Shown here one piece after another: positions 45,890 through 54,005 of a DNA stretch of 64,000 nt. Position 1 is the first letter of the stretch, and each line of letters starts with the position of its first letter. The stretch is from an uncultured Prevotella sp. (GTDB lineage: Bacteria > Bacteroidota > Bacteroidia > Bacteroidales > Bacteroidaceae): positions 1 through 64,000 of the forward strand of contig OMZO01000006.1 in the NCBI GenBank assembly GCA_900315525.1, given 5' to 3'. Below the pieces are notes generated by a model. It did no database searches, was not told the DNA's origin, and was given only the letters and a program-made list of their open reading frames with translations. Both the position numbers and the translations under genes were made by a program.

Positions 45890-46792
45890 TTAGAAGAATT
45901 TTACTTCTTCGCCTGTCACTTCGCTGAGTAGCATATTCGCCAGTCGTGAAGTACCGAGTCGTAACCACTGATTAGTGAGCCATTTTTCGCCCAGAACCTC
46001 TTTTACGATGGTGTAGTATATCAGTGCGTCCATCACTGAGTTAAGGCCTCCAGCGGGCTTAAAACCAATCTGAATGCCTGTCTCATCGTAGTATTCCTTG
46101 ATAGCCTGACACATGACGTAAGCGGCCTCAGGTGTAGCAGCGGGCTCCAGCTTGCCTGTAGAGGTCTTGATATAGTCGGCACCACTATACATAGCCAGAA
46201 TAGAAGCTGTCTTGATGTTGCTGGCGGTCTTCAGGCAACCTGTTTCGAGGATCACTTTCATCTTATGATCGCCGCAGGTCTCCTTCATCTGCTGAATCTC
46301 ATCACAGACTGTCTCGTAGTCGCCTGAAAGGAAAGCACCTACAGACATGACCATATCTATCTCTGTAGCACCGTCTTTGAGGGCGAGTGCTGTCTCTACT
46401 GTCTTTACCTCAATAAGAGCCTGAGACGAAGGGAAAGAACCGCTAACGCAAGCAATCTCTACACCTTCAACCTCCAAGGTCTCAGCTACTGTATGAGCAA
46501 AACGGGGATAGACGCAGATAGTGGCTACATGGGGTAGGTTAGGGTACTGTTCGTCGAACTGGTTTACGCGCTCTGTGAAGGCCATTACCGACTCGTCTGA
46601 ATCGGTGGTTTTCAGCGTTGTCAGTTCCACACTTCCCATCAGGAATTGCTTCACTTCTGGGGTATCGTTCTCATGTACTTTTTCAGCAATAATCTTCTTG
46701 ACTGCTGCTTTTACTTCTTCGTCAGAGATGTCGAGGTTGTACTTACTCAGAGCCTCTTCGATGCGGCCCTTTTCCTTGGGTTGTTCTGCCAT
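45890..46792 (-). CDS. deoC: deoxyribose-phosphate aldolase
   Basis: Class I aldolase that splits deoxyribose-5-phosphate into acetaldehyde and glyceraldehyde-3-phosphate in nucleoside use. The Schiff-base lysine lies in SGADYIKTSTGKLEPAATPE and other active-site segments are GATEIDMVMSVGAFLSGDY and IGFKPAGGLNSV. At 300 aa it is longer than the E. coli enzyme, with an N-terminal helical extension of about 50 residues, as usual for this group. It is the last gene of the dtd-to-deoC run. Confidence 0.95.
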   Translation of the reverse strand: MAEQPKEKGRIEEALSKYNLDISDEEVKAAVKKIIAEKVHENDTPEVKQFLMGSVELTTLKTTDSDESVMAFTERVNQFDEQYPNLPHVATICVYPRFAHTVAETLEVEGVEIACVSGSFPSSQALIEVKTVETALALKDGATEIDMVMSVGAFLSGDYETVCDEIQQMKETCGDHKMKVILETGCLKTASNIKTASILAMYSGADYIKTSTGKLEPAATPEAAYVMCQAIKEYYDETGIQIGFKPAGGLNSVMDALIYYTIVKEVLGEKWLTNQWLRLGTSRLANMLLSEVTGEEVKFF

Positions 46793-46806
46793 AATCTTAT
46801 CTGTTT

Positions 46807-47154
46807 TTATGCTAATAGTTTCTTGTTATGAATATGTCTTAAAGAGTCGCGATTGGTCTTCTTTTCGATGCTTTTCTGGAGCTCTTCTGTGAGGTCAATG
46901 CCTGTCTGATTGGCCAGACAGAGCAGCACCCATAGTACGTCTGCCATTTCTTCGCCCATCGCTGTCTTGCCGTTATCTTCGCCTTGTGGATCGCTGGCTT
47001 TCCAGGACTGATCGCCATATCTGCGAGCCATGATTCGGGCTAGTTCACCTACTTCCTCCGTCAGTACTGTCATATTGGTCAGTTCCGAGAAGTATCTTAC
47101 GCCGTATTCCTTGATCCAGCGATCTACTGCTTCTTGTGCTTCCTTGATGGTCAT
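46807..47154 (-). CDS. MazG-like nucleotide pyrophosphohydrolase
   Basis: A 115-residue protein of the all-alpha NTP pyrophosphohydrolase fold. The metal-binding acidic residues are in LTEEVGELARIMARRYG and EEMADVLWVLLCLANQTGID. It probably cleans up abnormal nucleotides. The start overlaps the stop of the small membrane gene by four bases (ATGA), which favours 47154 over an upstream start in the same frame. Confidence 0.9.
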   Translation of the reverse strand: MTIKEAQEAVDRWIKEYGVRYFSELTNMTVLTEEVGELARIMARRYGDQSWKASDPQGEDNGKTAMGEEMADVLWVLLCLANQTGIDLTEELQKSIEKKTNRDSLRHIHNKKLLA

Positions 47155-47399
47155 CTTCTGAGTAACATTTGGATGATGAGTATCACAATGGCGAGCATCA
47201 GGATCATGATGTTCTGACGGTTCTCGCGCTCGTATTCGTTCCAGTGGAACGCCTTGTAGAGAAAGCTGACGAGCCACAGCAGCATACCTACCGCACAGGG
47301 CCACATGCCGAAATTTGCGCCCCAGACGTAGGAGCTGACGATGCCTATAATCACCAGTATCAGACCTGATACCTCGATTTCTCTTAAGTATTTCTTCAT
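47151..47399 (-). CDS. small membrane protein, 82 aa
   Basis: The protein has three hydrophobic stretches (about 11-29, 33-50 and 63-80) and short charged loops. I do not recognise a named family. It lies 3 bases after dtd and overlaps the MazG-like gene, so it belongs to the operon. Confidence 0.7.
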   Translation of the reverse strand: MKKYLREIEVSGLILVIIGIVSSYVWGANFGMWPCAVGMLLWLVSFLYKAFHWNEYERENRQNIMILMLAIVILIIQMLLRR

Positions 47400-47402
47400 T
47401 TT

Positions 47403-47897
47403 CTATTCTTTGTTTTTGGTGTCCATGCAGATGGTTACGGGACCGTCGTTGAGCAGTTCTACCTTCATGTCGGCGCCGAATTCTCCTGTGCCTACAGGTT
47501 TGCCGATAGCCTCTGAGAGACGGCTGCAGAAGGCCTCGTAGAGTGGGATGGAGTGCTCGTGAGAGCCTGCGCGGAACCAGCTCGGACGGTTGCCTTTCTT
47601 ATAGCTGGCGTAGAGCGTGAACTGCGATATGACGAGGATTTCGCCTGTCGTGGTCTCGCCTGTTGGTTCTCCATTGGCGTTGAATAGGCACATATCCATG
47701 ATGGAGCGGTTCATCACGTGCTGCTCGTCATCGAACACGCGTAGGCCTGCGATCTTCTTCACCAGCCAGTCAAGGTCTTCTTCCGTATCCTCATCACAGA
47801 TGCCCAAGAGGACGAGGAATCCCTGTCCAATCTGGCTTTTGACGGTTCCCTCGATGGTGACGCTGGCGTGACTGACTCTTTGTACGACTGCTCTCAT
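47403..47897 (-). CDS. dtd: D-aminoacyl-tRNA deacylase
   Basis: Removes D-amino acids and glycine wrongly attached to tRNA. The two signature motifs are present: SQFTLYA in the middle and the Gly-cis-Pro motif in LLNDGPVTICMDT near the end. The start MRAVVQRVSHASVTI fits the family; 13 upstream codons were left out. At 164 aa it is slightly longer than usual because of a short insert (CLFNANGEPTGETTTG). A perfect -7 box lies at 47934-47941. Confidence 0.95.
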   Translation of the reverse strand: MRAVVQRVSHASVTIEGTVKSQIGQGFLVLLGICDEDTEEDLDWLVKKIAGLRVFDDEQHVMNRSIMDMCLFNANGEPTGETTTGEILVISQFTLYASYKKGNRPSWFRAGSHEHSIPLYEAFCSRLSEAIGKPVGTGEFGADMKVELLNDGPVTICMDTKNKE

Positions 47898-47933
47898 TGT
47901 TCTGTTGTTTTCGGCTTGTTTCTGATTTTTTGG

Positions 47934-47941
47934 CAAAGATA
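47934..47941 (-). promoter_or_regulatory. -7 box for dtd
   Basis: The minus strand reads TATCTTTG, a perfect match, 36 bases before the start. Confidence 0.65.
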
Positions 47942-48000
47942 CGACAATATTCTGAATCCTCCAAATTTTGACCTATCTTTATTTGTTTGCCGAATTTGTA

Positions 48001-48246
48001 ACTTTGTAACAATGTAACATTGTAACATTAAGGTCTCTGACAGATGACAGATGACAGTTTTTTGATTTTGAGTGAGTAGTATAGATTATTATTATATATA
48101 TTATAATATATATAATAATAATCTTTCTTTTTCCTTTCTTTTTCAAAAACTGTCATCTGTCATTTGTCATGGCCATATCATAGTTTTGTTCACTTATCTG
48201 TAAGTGCTTAATGTTACAATGTTACAAAGTTACATTGTTACATTTT
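48001..48246. repeat. large imperfect inverted repeat (about 245 bp) with a perfect 40-bp central palindrome
   Basis: Three nested layers of inverted repeat are visible. The outer arms are built of TGTAACAAT-type pieces (48001-48032 against 48207-48246). The middle arms hold GACAGATGACAG pieces and a T/A run (48039-48065 against 48143-48168). The core (48084-48123) is a perfect 40-bp A/T palindrome. The whole can fold into one long hairpin. There is no gene inside. It looks like a miniature inverted-repeat element, but no target duplication was identified. Confidence 0.8.
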
Positions 48247-48382
48247 GGCCTCCTATGGCTTGAATAGACGATGTTACGGTTTCCTGCCTCGTGTATTACG
48301 TTTCGTTGGCCTCGAAATTACGGTTCACTTGAATTAGTGATATTTTTTTCCAAAAATGTTTGTTAATTACATTTTTTATTCG

Positions 48383-48390
48383 TATCTTTG
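48383..48390 (+). promoter_or_regulatory. -7 box for the structured RNA
   Basis: TATCTTTG is a perfect match; transcription would begin near 48397. Confidence 0.65.
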
Positions 48391-48396
48391 CCCCGT

Positions 48397-48634
48397 TCAA
48401 TGTCTGGCAAGAGAGCCAGAGAGAACATTTTGGTAAGAGCGAAATGCTTGTTGTCCCCAAGACGAAATGTAGGAAGTTTCAGCTAAAAGGGTATCACGGC
48501 AATTTTCGTTCACGCGTTATGTTTATGCCTGTCAATTCGGGACAAACATACCAGCGTGGACTATTGTCAGTTATTTTTTAGCGGGTATCCTACAACCCTC
48601 GTCTTGATAGCGGGCAATTAGGGCCACGCTTTTT
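48397..48634 (+). ncRNA. candidate structured RNA, about 240 nt, rod-like fold (6S-like?)
   Basis: A perfect -7 box and a terminator bracket about 240 nt. A 5' hairpin TCTGGC/GCCAGA is at 48403-48420. A long rod follows with nested pairs: CAAGACG/CGTCTTG (48458-48464, 48600-48606), TGTAGGA/TCCTACA (48468-48474, 48588-48594), GCTAAAA/TTTTAGC, GGCAAT/ATTGTC, CACGC/GCGTG (48511-48515, 48554-48558), ATGTTT/AAACAT and GTC/GAC. A long hairpin with internal loops is the design of 6S RNA, which binds RNA polymerase. The class is inference; I do not see tmRNA or RNase P signatures. Confidence 0.7.
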
Positions 48635-48635
48635 C
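48609..48635 (+). terminator. terminator of the structured RNA
   Basis: AGCGGGC (48609-48615) pairs with GCC-A-CGCT (48623-48630, one bulged base) and is followed by TTTTT. Confidence 0.8.
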
Positions 48636-48658
48636 CTTATGTGTATGATGTCAATAAG

Positions 48659-48696
48659 ATATAAGCCCGAAAGGGTTATATGTCCTTAATGGGACA
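48659..48696. other. two adjacent hairpins behind the structured RNA
   Basis: ATATAA-G-CCC pairs with GGGTTATAT around a GAAA loop (48659-48681), then TGTCC pairs with GGACA (48681-48696). They lie between the RNA and the uvrC stop, so either transcript could use them. No T tract follows. Confidence 0.55.
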
Positions 48697-48774
48697 ATTT
48701 GTCTGTTGTGACCTGTGAAGGCAATTAAGCAGATTATTACATTTAATTAGAGTTTGGGGCACATGACCGTGAGG

Positions 48775-50616
48775 TTATAGTGCCTCTTTTTCTTCTTTGT
48801 TAAAGTATTCATACACTATCTTGGCCTTTGCCGGGCCGATGACCTCGCTGAGTGTTTCCATGTTCGCCTCCCTTATCCGTTTAACTGATTTAAGGGCATT
48901 TAGAAGCCCGTCACGCGTTTTAGGACCAATGCCCTTGATGTCGTCAAGCTCAGAGTGCAAAGCGCGCTTAGAACGCTTCTTTCGATGGAATTCGATGGCA
49001 AAACGGTGTACCTCGTCTTGTATCTGCGTGAGTACATGAAACAGTTCTGAGTTGATTTTCAGCTCTACATGCATAGGTGGGAATCCGTAGAGTAATTCGT
49101 TCGTACGGTGACGGTCGTCTTTGGCTAAGCCGGCAATAGGGATATCGAGGTTCAGTTCGTCTTGAATCACCTGTCTGATGACCTCCATTTGCCCCTTGCC
49201 GCCATCAGCGATGATGAGGTCGGGTAGGGGTTGTTCTTCTTCTATTTGCCGTGTATAACGACGATGTACGACTTCTTTCATCGAAGCATAGTCGTCAGGG
49301 CCCTCTACGGTTTTGATATTAAAGTGTTTATAATCCTTCTTTGAAGGTTTCATTGCCTTGAATACTACGCATGAAGCAACGGCATCTGTACCCGCTATAT
49401 TTGAGTTATCGAAGCACTCTATCTGATAAGGCAGTTTAGGTAGGTGGAGCTTGTCTTGCAATTCTTTCATCAGTCGTGTCTGCTTCTGCTCTGGATTCAG
49501 CTTTTCGGCTTGTTTCAGACGGTCGAATTTGTATTGTTTCCCGTTCTTTATTGAGAGGTCAAGCAGCGTCTTTTTATCACCTCTTTGGGGTACTGTAAAG
49601 GTGATGCCTTCCAGTTCAAATCCCAATTCCTGAGGCACAATGATCTCCTTGGAATTACTTTTGAATCTGTTGCGAAGTTCAATGATACCTAACTGCAGGA
49701 GTTCCTCGTCACTTTCGTTGAGTTTCTTCTTGTATTCGATGGTGAAACTCTGGTTAATAATGCCATTTGAGACGTGTAGATAGTTGATATATGCTATCTT
49801 TTCGTCACTTGTTATAGAGAAGGTATCAACGTTGTCGATGGTATTGCTGACCACCTCGCTTTTGCTCACAAACCCATCGAGAGCCATGTATTTTCGTTTG
49901 ATTTCTTCGGCTTCCTCAAAGCGGAGCTCTTCTGCAAGTCGGAGCATCTCTTCCTTGAGGCTGCGTAGCACCTCTCTGGTGTTTCCCTTAAGGATTTCTC
50001 GAGCCTGCATGATGTTTTTCTGATAATCCTCGTAGGCTTGTTTTCCTACGCAAGGACCCAGGCATTTTTTGATATGATAATCCAGACAGACTTTGTATTT
50101 CCCACATGCGACACCTTCTTTTGTGAGCAGTGTCTTACATGTGCGAGGGTGATAGAGTTCCTTGATGATATCAAGTACAGCATACATCGATCCGACATGC
50201 GAATAGGGCCCGTAGAAAGTACCATATTTCTTGTTGATTTCACGCGTGCTGAAAATCCGTGGTAAGAATTCGTTTGTAACGCAGATTGAAGGGTAGGTCT
50301 TCCCGTCCTTCAGCAGCACATTATAACGAGGGTTGTATTTCTTGATTAGCGAATTTTCCAGCAATAAGGCGTCCTCTTCTGTATTGACAACGGTATAGCT
50401 GATATCGTGGATCTTGCTGACCAATACTTTCGTTTTGAAACGATCCACCTCTGCGTGGAAATACGATGAGACTCTCGACTTGAGATTCTTAGCTTTTCCT
50501 ACATATATGATGGTATGATTCTCGTCATAATATTGGTAGCTGCCAGGTTTCTCTGGCAACCTACTTACTATCGTTTTAAGATAACTTAGGCGCTTTTCGT
50601 TCTCTTCCTTTGTCAT
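48775..50616 (-). CDS. uvrC: excinuclease ABC subunit C
   Basis: Nuclease that makes both cuts in nucleotide excision repair. The N-terminal GIY-YIG domain reads GSYQYYDENHTIIYVGKAKNLKSRVSSYF. The UVR segment is near EEAEEIKRKYMALDGF and the RNase H-like domain has IECFDNSNIAGTDAVASCVVF. Tandem HhH motifs end the protein (LDDIKGIGPKTRDGLLNALKSVKRIREA). The start at 50616 fits other members; an ATG 13 codons upstream is possible. A parS site lies 45 bases upstream of the start. Confidence 0.97.
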   Translation of the reverse strand: MTKEENEKRLSYLKTIVSRLPEKPGSYQYYDENHTIIYVGKAKNLKSRVSSYFHAEVDRFKTKVLVSKIHDISYTVVNTEEDALLLENSLIKKYNPRYNVLLKDGKTYPSICVTNEFLPRIFSTREINKKYGTFYGPYSHVGSMYAVLDIIKELYHPRTCKTLLTKEGVACGKYKVCLDYHIKKCLGPCVGKQAYEDYQKNIMQAREILKGNTREVLRSLKEEMLRLAEELRFEEAEEIKRKYMALDGFVSKSEVVSNTIDNVDTFSITSDEKIAYINYLHVSNGIINQSFTIEYKKKLNESDEELLQLGIIELRNRFKSNSKEIIVPQELGFELEGITFTVPQRGDKKTLLDLSIKNGKQYKFDRLKQAEKLNPEQKQTRLMKELQDKLHLPKLPYQIECFDNSNIAGTDAVASCVVFKAMKPSKKDYKHFNIKTVEGPDDYASMKEVVHRRYTRQIEEEQPLPDLIIADGGKGQMEVIRQVIQDELNLDIPIAGLAKDDRHRTNELLYGFPPMHVELKINSELFHVLTQIQDEVHRFAIEFHRKKRSKRALHSELDDIKGIGPKTRDGLLNALKSVKRIREANMETLSEVIGPAKAKIVYEYFNKEEKEAL

Positions 50617-50661
50617 ACTAGTCAATCTTTGAAAGCCCTTACTTAAGCGTTTCACGAATTT

Positions 50662-50677
50662 TGTTTCACGTGGAACA
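50662..50677. promoter_or_regulatory. parS: parS site 1 (ParB-binding centromere)
   Basis: TGTTTCACGTGGAACA is the reverse complement of TGTTCCACGTGAAACA, a perfect fit to the ParB consensus TGTTNCACGTGAAACA. It lies between uvrC and apt. Confidence 0.88.
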
Positions 50678-50724
50678 ATCTCTTCTCCTCATGCTGTACA
50701 AGGTCTTGTGAGCTACTTTAAGTC

Positions 50725-51252
50725 TTATATCGTCACAAGGGTAGTGAGGTCTATACCCTTAAATACTTCGCGTCCGTGAAGTCCTTCATCTGTTATCTCA
50801 ATGATGAAGTTCATATAGATTTTCTTCGGATTGAACAGCTTGACGAGTTTATAGACAGCCATCGCAGTTCCTCCCGTTGCCAACAGGTCATCATGGATTA
50901 GCACGACGTCATTTTCTTCGATGGAGTCTACATGCATTTCAACGGTATCAACGCCATACTCCTTTGAAAAACTCTCCTTAACCACCGTTGCTGGAAGTTT
51001 ACCCGGTTTACGTGCCAAGACGATACCACAACCTAAGCGACCTGCCAGTGCTGACGCCATCACAAATCCCCTGCTTTCAATGCCCACGATCTTTGTGATG
51101 CCTTTGTCTTTGTAGATTCTCTCTAGTTCATCGAGCATGATTTTTACGCACTCAGCATTTTTGTAGAGTGTCGTTACATCTCTGAAATTAATCCCTTTCT
51201 TCGGAAAATCTGGTATACAACGCAGATTGTCAAGCAGTACTTTGTTATTCAT
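50725..51252 (-). CDS. apt: adenine phosphoribosyltransferase
   Basis: Purine-salvage enzyme that makes AMP from adenine and PRPP. The PRPP-binding loop is VVLIHDDLLATGGTAMA; other conserved parts are FPKKGINFRDVTTL and GIESRGFVMASALA. The length, 175 aa, is normal. The gene stands between mnmG and uvrC, with a parS site on each side. Confidence 0.96.
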   Translation of the reverse strand: MNNKVLLDNLRCIPDFPKKGINFRDVTTLYKNAECVKIMLDELERIYKDKGITKIVGIESRGFVMASALAGRLGCGIVLARKPGKLPATVVKESFSKEYGVDTVEMHVDSIEENDVVLIHDDLLATGGTAMAVYKLVKLFNPKKIYMNFIIEITDEGLHGREVFKGIDLTTLVTI

Positions 51253-51285
51253 AATTAGTGCTTTATAATTGTTAAACTATTGATA

Positions 51286-51301
51286 TGTTTCACGTGGAAC
51301 A
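51286..51301. promoter_or_regulatory. parS: parS site 2 (ParB-binding centromere)
   Basis: TGTTTCACGTGGAACA, identical to site 1 and in the same orientation, 624 bp away. It lies between apt and mnmG. Confidence 0.88.
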
Positions 51302-51332
51302 ATTCCTGTTTTATGACCCCGTTGGCCTTTAT

Positions 51333-53258
51333 TTATCTACCCATAAGCACCAGCAGCACATTGATGTCACTTGGTGATACGCCAGGAATTCGGCTTGCCT
51401 GAGCTAAAGTTTCTGGCTGGATTTTCATGAGCTTCTGGCGGCACTCAGTAGATAATCCTTGCATCTCTTCGTAATTGAAATGGCCCCGTATTTTGATATT
51501 CTCCAATCGGTGCATTTTGTCAGCCACAATACGCTCACGTTCGATATAGCCTTTGTATTTCATCCTTACTTCTGCCGCTTCAGAAATCTCCTCTTTCCGA
51601 TTAGTCGGCCGATTCAGTACTTCATTCAATTGTGGGATGATCTCCGATAGATTCTTGAGATTCAGTTGCGGGCGGTTGACAAGATCTATCAACTTACAGC
51701 CAAACTGGAGTGGGGTAGTGCCGAGGGCTTCAAGTGCAGAATTGATAAGTCTCGGTTTGATGGCAAAGTCTTGGCAGAAATATATGATTTCTTCGATATG
51801 GTTCTTTTTCTCCAACCACCAGTCATACCGCTCTCGTTTTGCCAGTCCAAGTTCGTAAGCCTTTTCAGTGAGGCGTGCATCGGCATCATCCTGACGGAGT
51901 AGGATGCGGTATTCGGCTCGAGAGGTAAACATACGATAGGGTTCATCAACACCTTTGGTCACTAAGTCATCAATCAGTACACCGATATAAGCCTCGTCGC
52001 GATGAAGTATAAATGTTGAGGAGGCATCGTCGTTATTATCTGTCGATGTAGATCCAGCCTTTAGTGCTGCATTGATGCCAGCCAACGTACCTTGTCCTCC
52101 TGCTTCTTCGTAACCTGTAGTGCCATTCACTTGACCAGCCATAAATAGATTGGCAATCATTTTCGATTCCAGCGAGTGATTTAATTGTGTCGGATCGAAG
52201 AAATCGTATTCGATGGCATAGCCAGGACGATAAACTTTGATGTCTCTGAAAGCTGGAATCTTCTTTAGCGCTTCAATCTGTACATCCATTGGAAGTGAAG
52301 ACGAGAAGCCGTTTAGGTACATCTCGTTGGTGTCTTCTCCCTCTGGTTCAAGAAACAAAGGGTGTTTCTCTCTGTCAGGGAAAGTCACCAGTTTGGTTTC
52401 AATCGAAGGGCAATAGCGAGGACCTATGGATTGAATCTGTCCATTGTAGAGTGGGGAGTCGGCAAGTCCGCTTTGCAGCACTTGGTGTACTTCTTCGTTG
52501 GTGTTGACAGTCCAGCAGGGCAATTGTTTCAAGGTGCCGACCTTATCCATATAACTGAACTGATAGCTGCGGTTTTCTCCTTGTTGGATTTCCAGGTCCT
52601 CAAAGTGAACTGAGCGTTTGTCAATGCGTACGGGCGTACCAGTTTTCATTCTTGCTGATATGACACCGTGACGGGTAATGCTCTCGGTGAAATTGGCTAC
52701 GGCAGGTTCAGCGATGCGACCCCCAGGTACCATCTTACGTCCGATGTGCATGAGCCCGTTGAGGAAGGTTCCAGCTGTGATGACGATACACTTTGCATAG
52801 ATTTCAGCGCCCCAAATGGTACGTATGCCGATGGCGCTGGCGCGTGCTCCTTCCGATGAATTGGGTCTTTCTTCGACGAGTAGTTCGTCGGCTTGGTCTT
52901 GCCAGATGTCTAGATTGGGAGTAGCATCAAGTGTGTGTCTCCATTCCCAAATGAATTTTCCTCTGTCGCACTGAGCGCGAGGGCTCCACATAGCAGGCCC
53001 TTTGCCGACATTCAACATACGGAACTGGATGGCTGTGGCGTCTGTGACTAATCCCATCTGTCCCCCAAGTGCATCGATCTCACGCACAATCTGGCCTTTG
53101 GCAATACCGCCAACAGCAGGATTACACGACATCTGGGCAATCTTGTTCATGTCCATAGTGACAAGACAGGTCTTTGCACCCATATTGGCACTGGCGCAAG
53201 CTGCCTCACAACCTGCATGACCGCCTCCGATGATGATGACATCATATTTCAGAATCAT
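51333..53258 (-). CDS. mnmG: tRNA uridine-5-carboxymethylaminomethyl(34) synthesis enzyme MnmG
   Basis: With MnmE it modifies the wobble uridine of several tRNAs, using FAD. The FAD-binding motif is IIGGGHAGCEAACASANMG near residues 10-28; further conserved parts are MSCNPAVGGIAKGQIVREIDALGG and GQVNGTTGYEEAGGQGTLAG. The C-terminal helical domain ends RIPGVSPSDINVLLVLMGR. At 641 aa it is complete. It heads the mnmG-apt-uvrC run from a perfect -7 box at 53282. Confidence 0.97.
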   Translation of the reverse strand: MILKYDVIIIGGGHAGCEAACASANMGAKTCLVTMDMNKIAQMSCNPAVGGIAKGQIVREIDALGGQMGLVTDATAIQFRMLNVGKGPAMWSPRAQCDRGKFIWEWRHTLDATPNLDIWQDQADELLVEERPNSSEGARASAIGIRTIWGAEIYAKCIVITAGTFLNGLMHIGRKMVPGGRIAEPAVANFTESITRHGVISARMKTGTPVRIDKRSVHFEDLEIQQGENRSYQFSYMDKVGTLKQLPCWTVNTNEEVHQVLQSGLADSPLYNGQIQSIGPRYCPSIETKLVTFPDREKHPLFLEPEGEDTNEMYLNGFSSSLPMDVQIEALKKIPAFRDIKVYRPGYAIEYDFFDPTQLNHSLESKMIANLFMAGQVNGTTGYEEAGGQGTLAGINAALKAGSTSTDNNDDASSTFILHRDEAYIGVLIDDLVTKGVDEPYRMFTSRAEYRILLRQDDADARLTEKAYELGLAKRERYDWWLEKKNHIEEIIYFCQDFAIKPRLINSALEALGTTPLQFGCKLIDLVNRPQLNLKNLSEIIPQLNEVLNRPTNRKEEISEAAEVRMKYKGYIERERIVADKMHRLENIKIRGHFNYEEMQGLSTECRQKLMKIQPETLAQASRIPGVSPSDINVLLVLMGR

Positions 53259-53281
53259 ATCTTTTTTTATTGTTCAGGTGG

Positions 53282-53289
53282 CAAAGATA
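53282..53289 (-). promoter_or_regulatory. -7 box for mnmG
   Basis: The minus strand reads TATCTTTG, a perfect match, 23 bases before the start. Confidence 0.65.
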
Positions 53290-53302
53290 CAAATTTTATT
53301 TG

Positions 53303-53310
53303 TAAATTTG
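53303..53310 (+). promoter_or_regulatory. -7 box for the DUF4298-MGMT genes
   Basis: TAAATTTG is a perfect match, 40 bases before the ATG at 53351 and divergent from the mnmG box. Confidence 0.55.
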
Positions 53311-53350
53311 CATCGATTATTTATAAAAAAGTAGAAACGCTAATCAGAAT

Positions 53351-53665
53351 ATGGGACAGATAGAACGTATCAGGCAGATGGAGCAGCAGTTTGATAAGGC
53401 TTCGGCTGCAACAAAGGAATTGTTTGCAGCACTCGACAAGTATCTGAAAGCCCAGAAAGCTATCCAGATGCTCAATGATTATTATGGTAGCGATGCGTGG
53501 AAGCAAGACTTTGCTGACGACGAGTCTGAGCGATTGCCAAAGGACTTGAAACGTGGTGTGCTCTCAGAAGATGCCATCTGGAATCTGCTGGCTGACAGTC
53601 ATGAGCTGAACCAACGTCTGCAAGAAGTAGCAACAAAATTACTAAATGCTCAAACAGATGAATGA
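53351..53665 (+). CDS. DUF4298 domain-containing protein
   Basis: A 104-residue helical protein matching DUF4298. The N-terminal half is one long amphipathic helix (IERIRQMEQQFDKASAATKELFAALDKYLKAQKAIQMLNDYY), then GSDAWKQDFADDESERLPKDLKRGVLSEDAIWNLL. Function unknown. It overlaps the MGMT-family gene by 8 bases. Confidence 0.85.
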   Translation: MGQIERIRQMEQQFDKASAATKELFAALDKYLKAQKAIQMLNDYYGSDAWKQDFADDESERLPKDLKRGVLSEDAIWNLLADSHELNQRLQEVATKLLNAQTDE

Positions 53666-54005
53666 TTATCCTGATAAGATGACGCCTGAACAAGCGCGCA
53701 CCTTTCGTGATGATGTGCTGAATATCGTCAGTCAGATTCCTCGTGGAATGGTGACAACGTATGGGCATATCGCTGCATTGGCGGGTTGGCCGAGTCATTC
53801 GCGGATGGTAGGGCGCACGTTGCGTTACACACCAGGAGCAGAACAACTCCCTTGTCATCGTGTCGTAAATATAGAAGGGCGCACAGCTCCTGGATGGAGT
53901 CGTCAGCGCCCTTTATTAGAGGAAGAAGGTGTTTGCTTTAAAGCCAACGGACGTGTGGATATGAAGCGTTACCTGTGGGAACCGCCTACTGCTGATCAGC
54001 TGTGA
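53658..54005 (+). CDS. MGMT-family DNA methyltransferase C-terminal-domain protein
   Basis: A 115-residue protein corresponding to the DNA-binding and active-site domain of O6-alkylguanine-DNA alkyltransferase. The motif LPCHRVVN keeps the acceptor cysteine, and VTTYGHIAALAGWPSHSRMVGRTLRY is the helix-turn-helix. Short proteins of this size are often alkyltransferase-like proteins with Trp in place of Cys, so the retained cysteine is notable. An ATG at 53646 is an alternative start. Its 3' end overlaps the convergent membrane gene by 20 bases. Confidence 0.87.
   Translation: MNDYPDKMTPEQARTFRDDVLNIVSQIPRGMVTTYGHIAALAGWPSHSRMVGRTLRYTPGAEQLPCHRVVNIEGRTAPGWSRQRPLLEEEGVCFKANGRVDMKRYLWEPPTADQL

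Noticed and set aside
48360-48581. 73-aa open frame on the plus strand before uvrC
   Set aside because: It starts upstream of the promoter box and the bases are better explained by nested RNA pairings.
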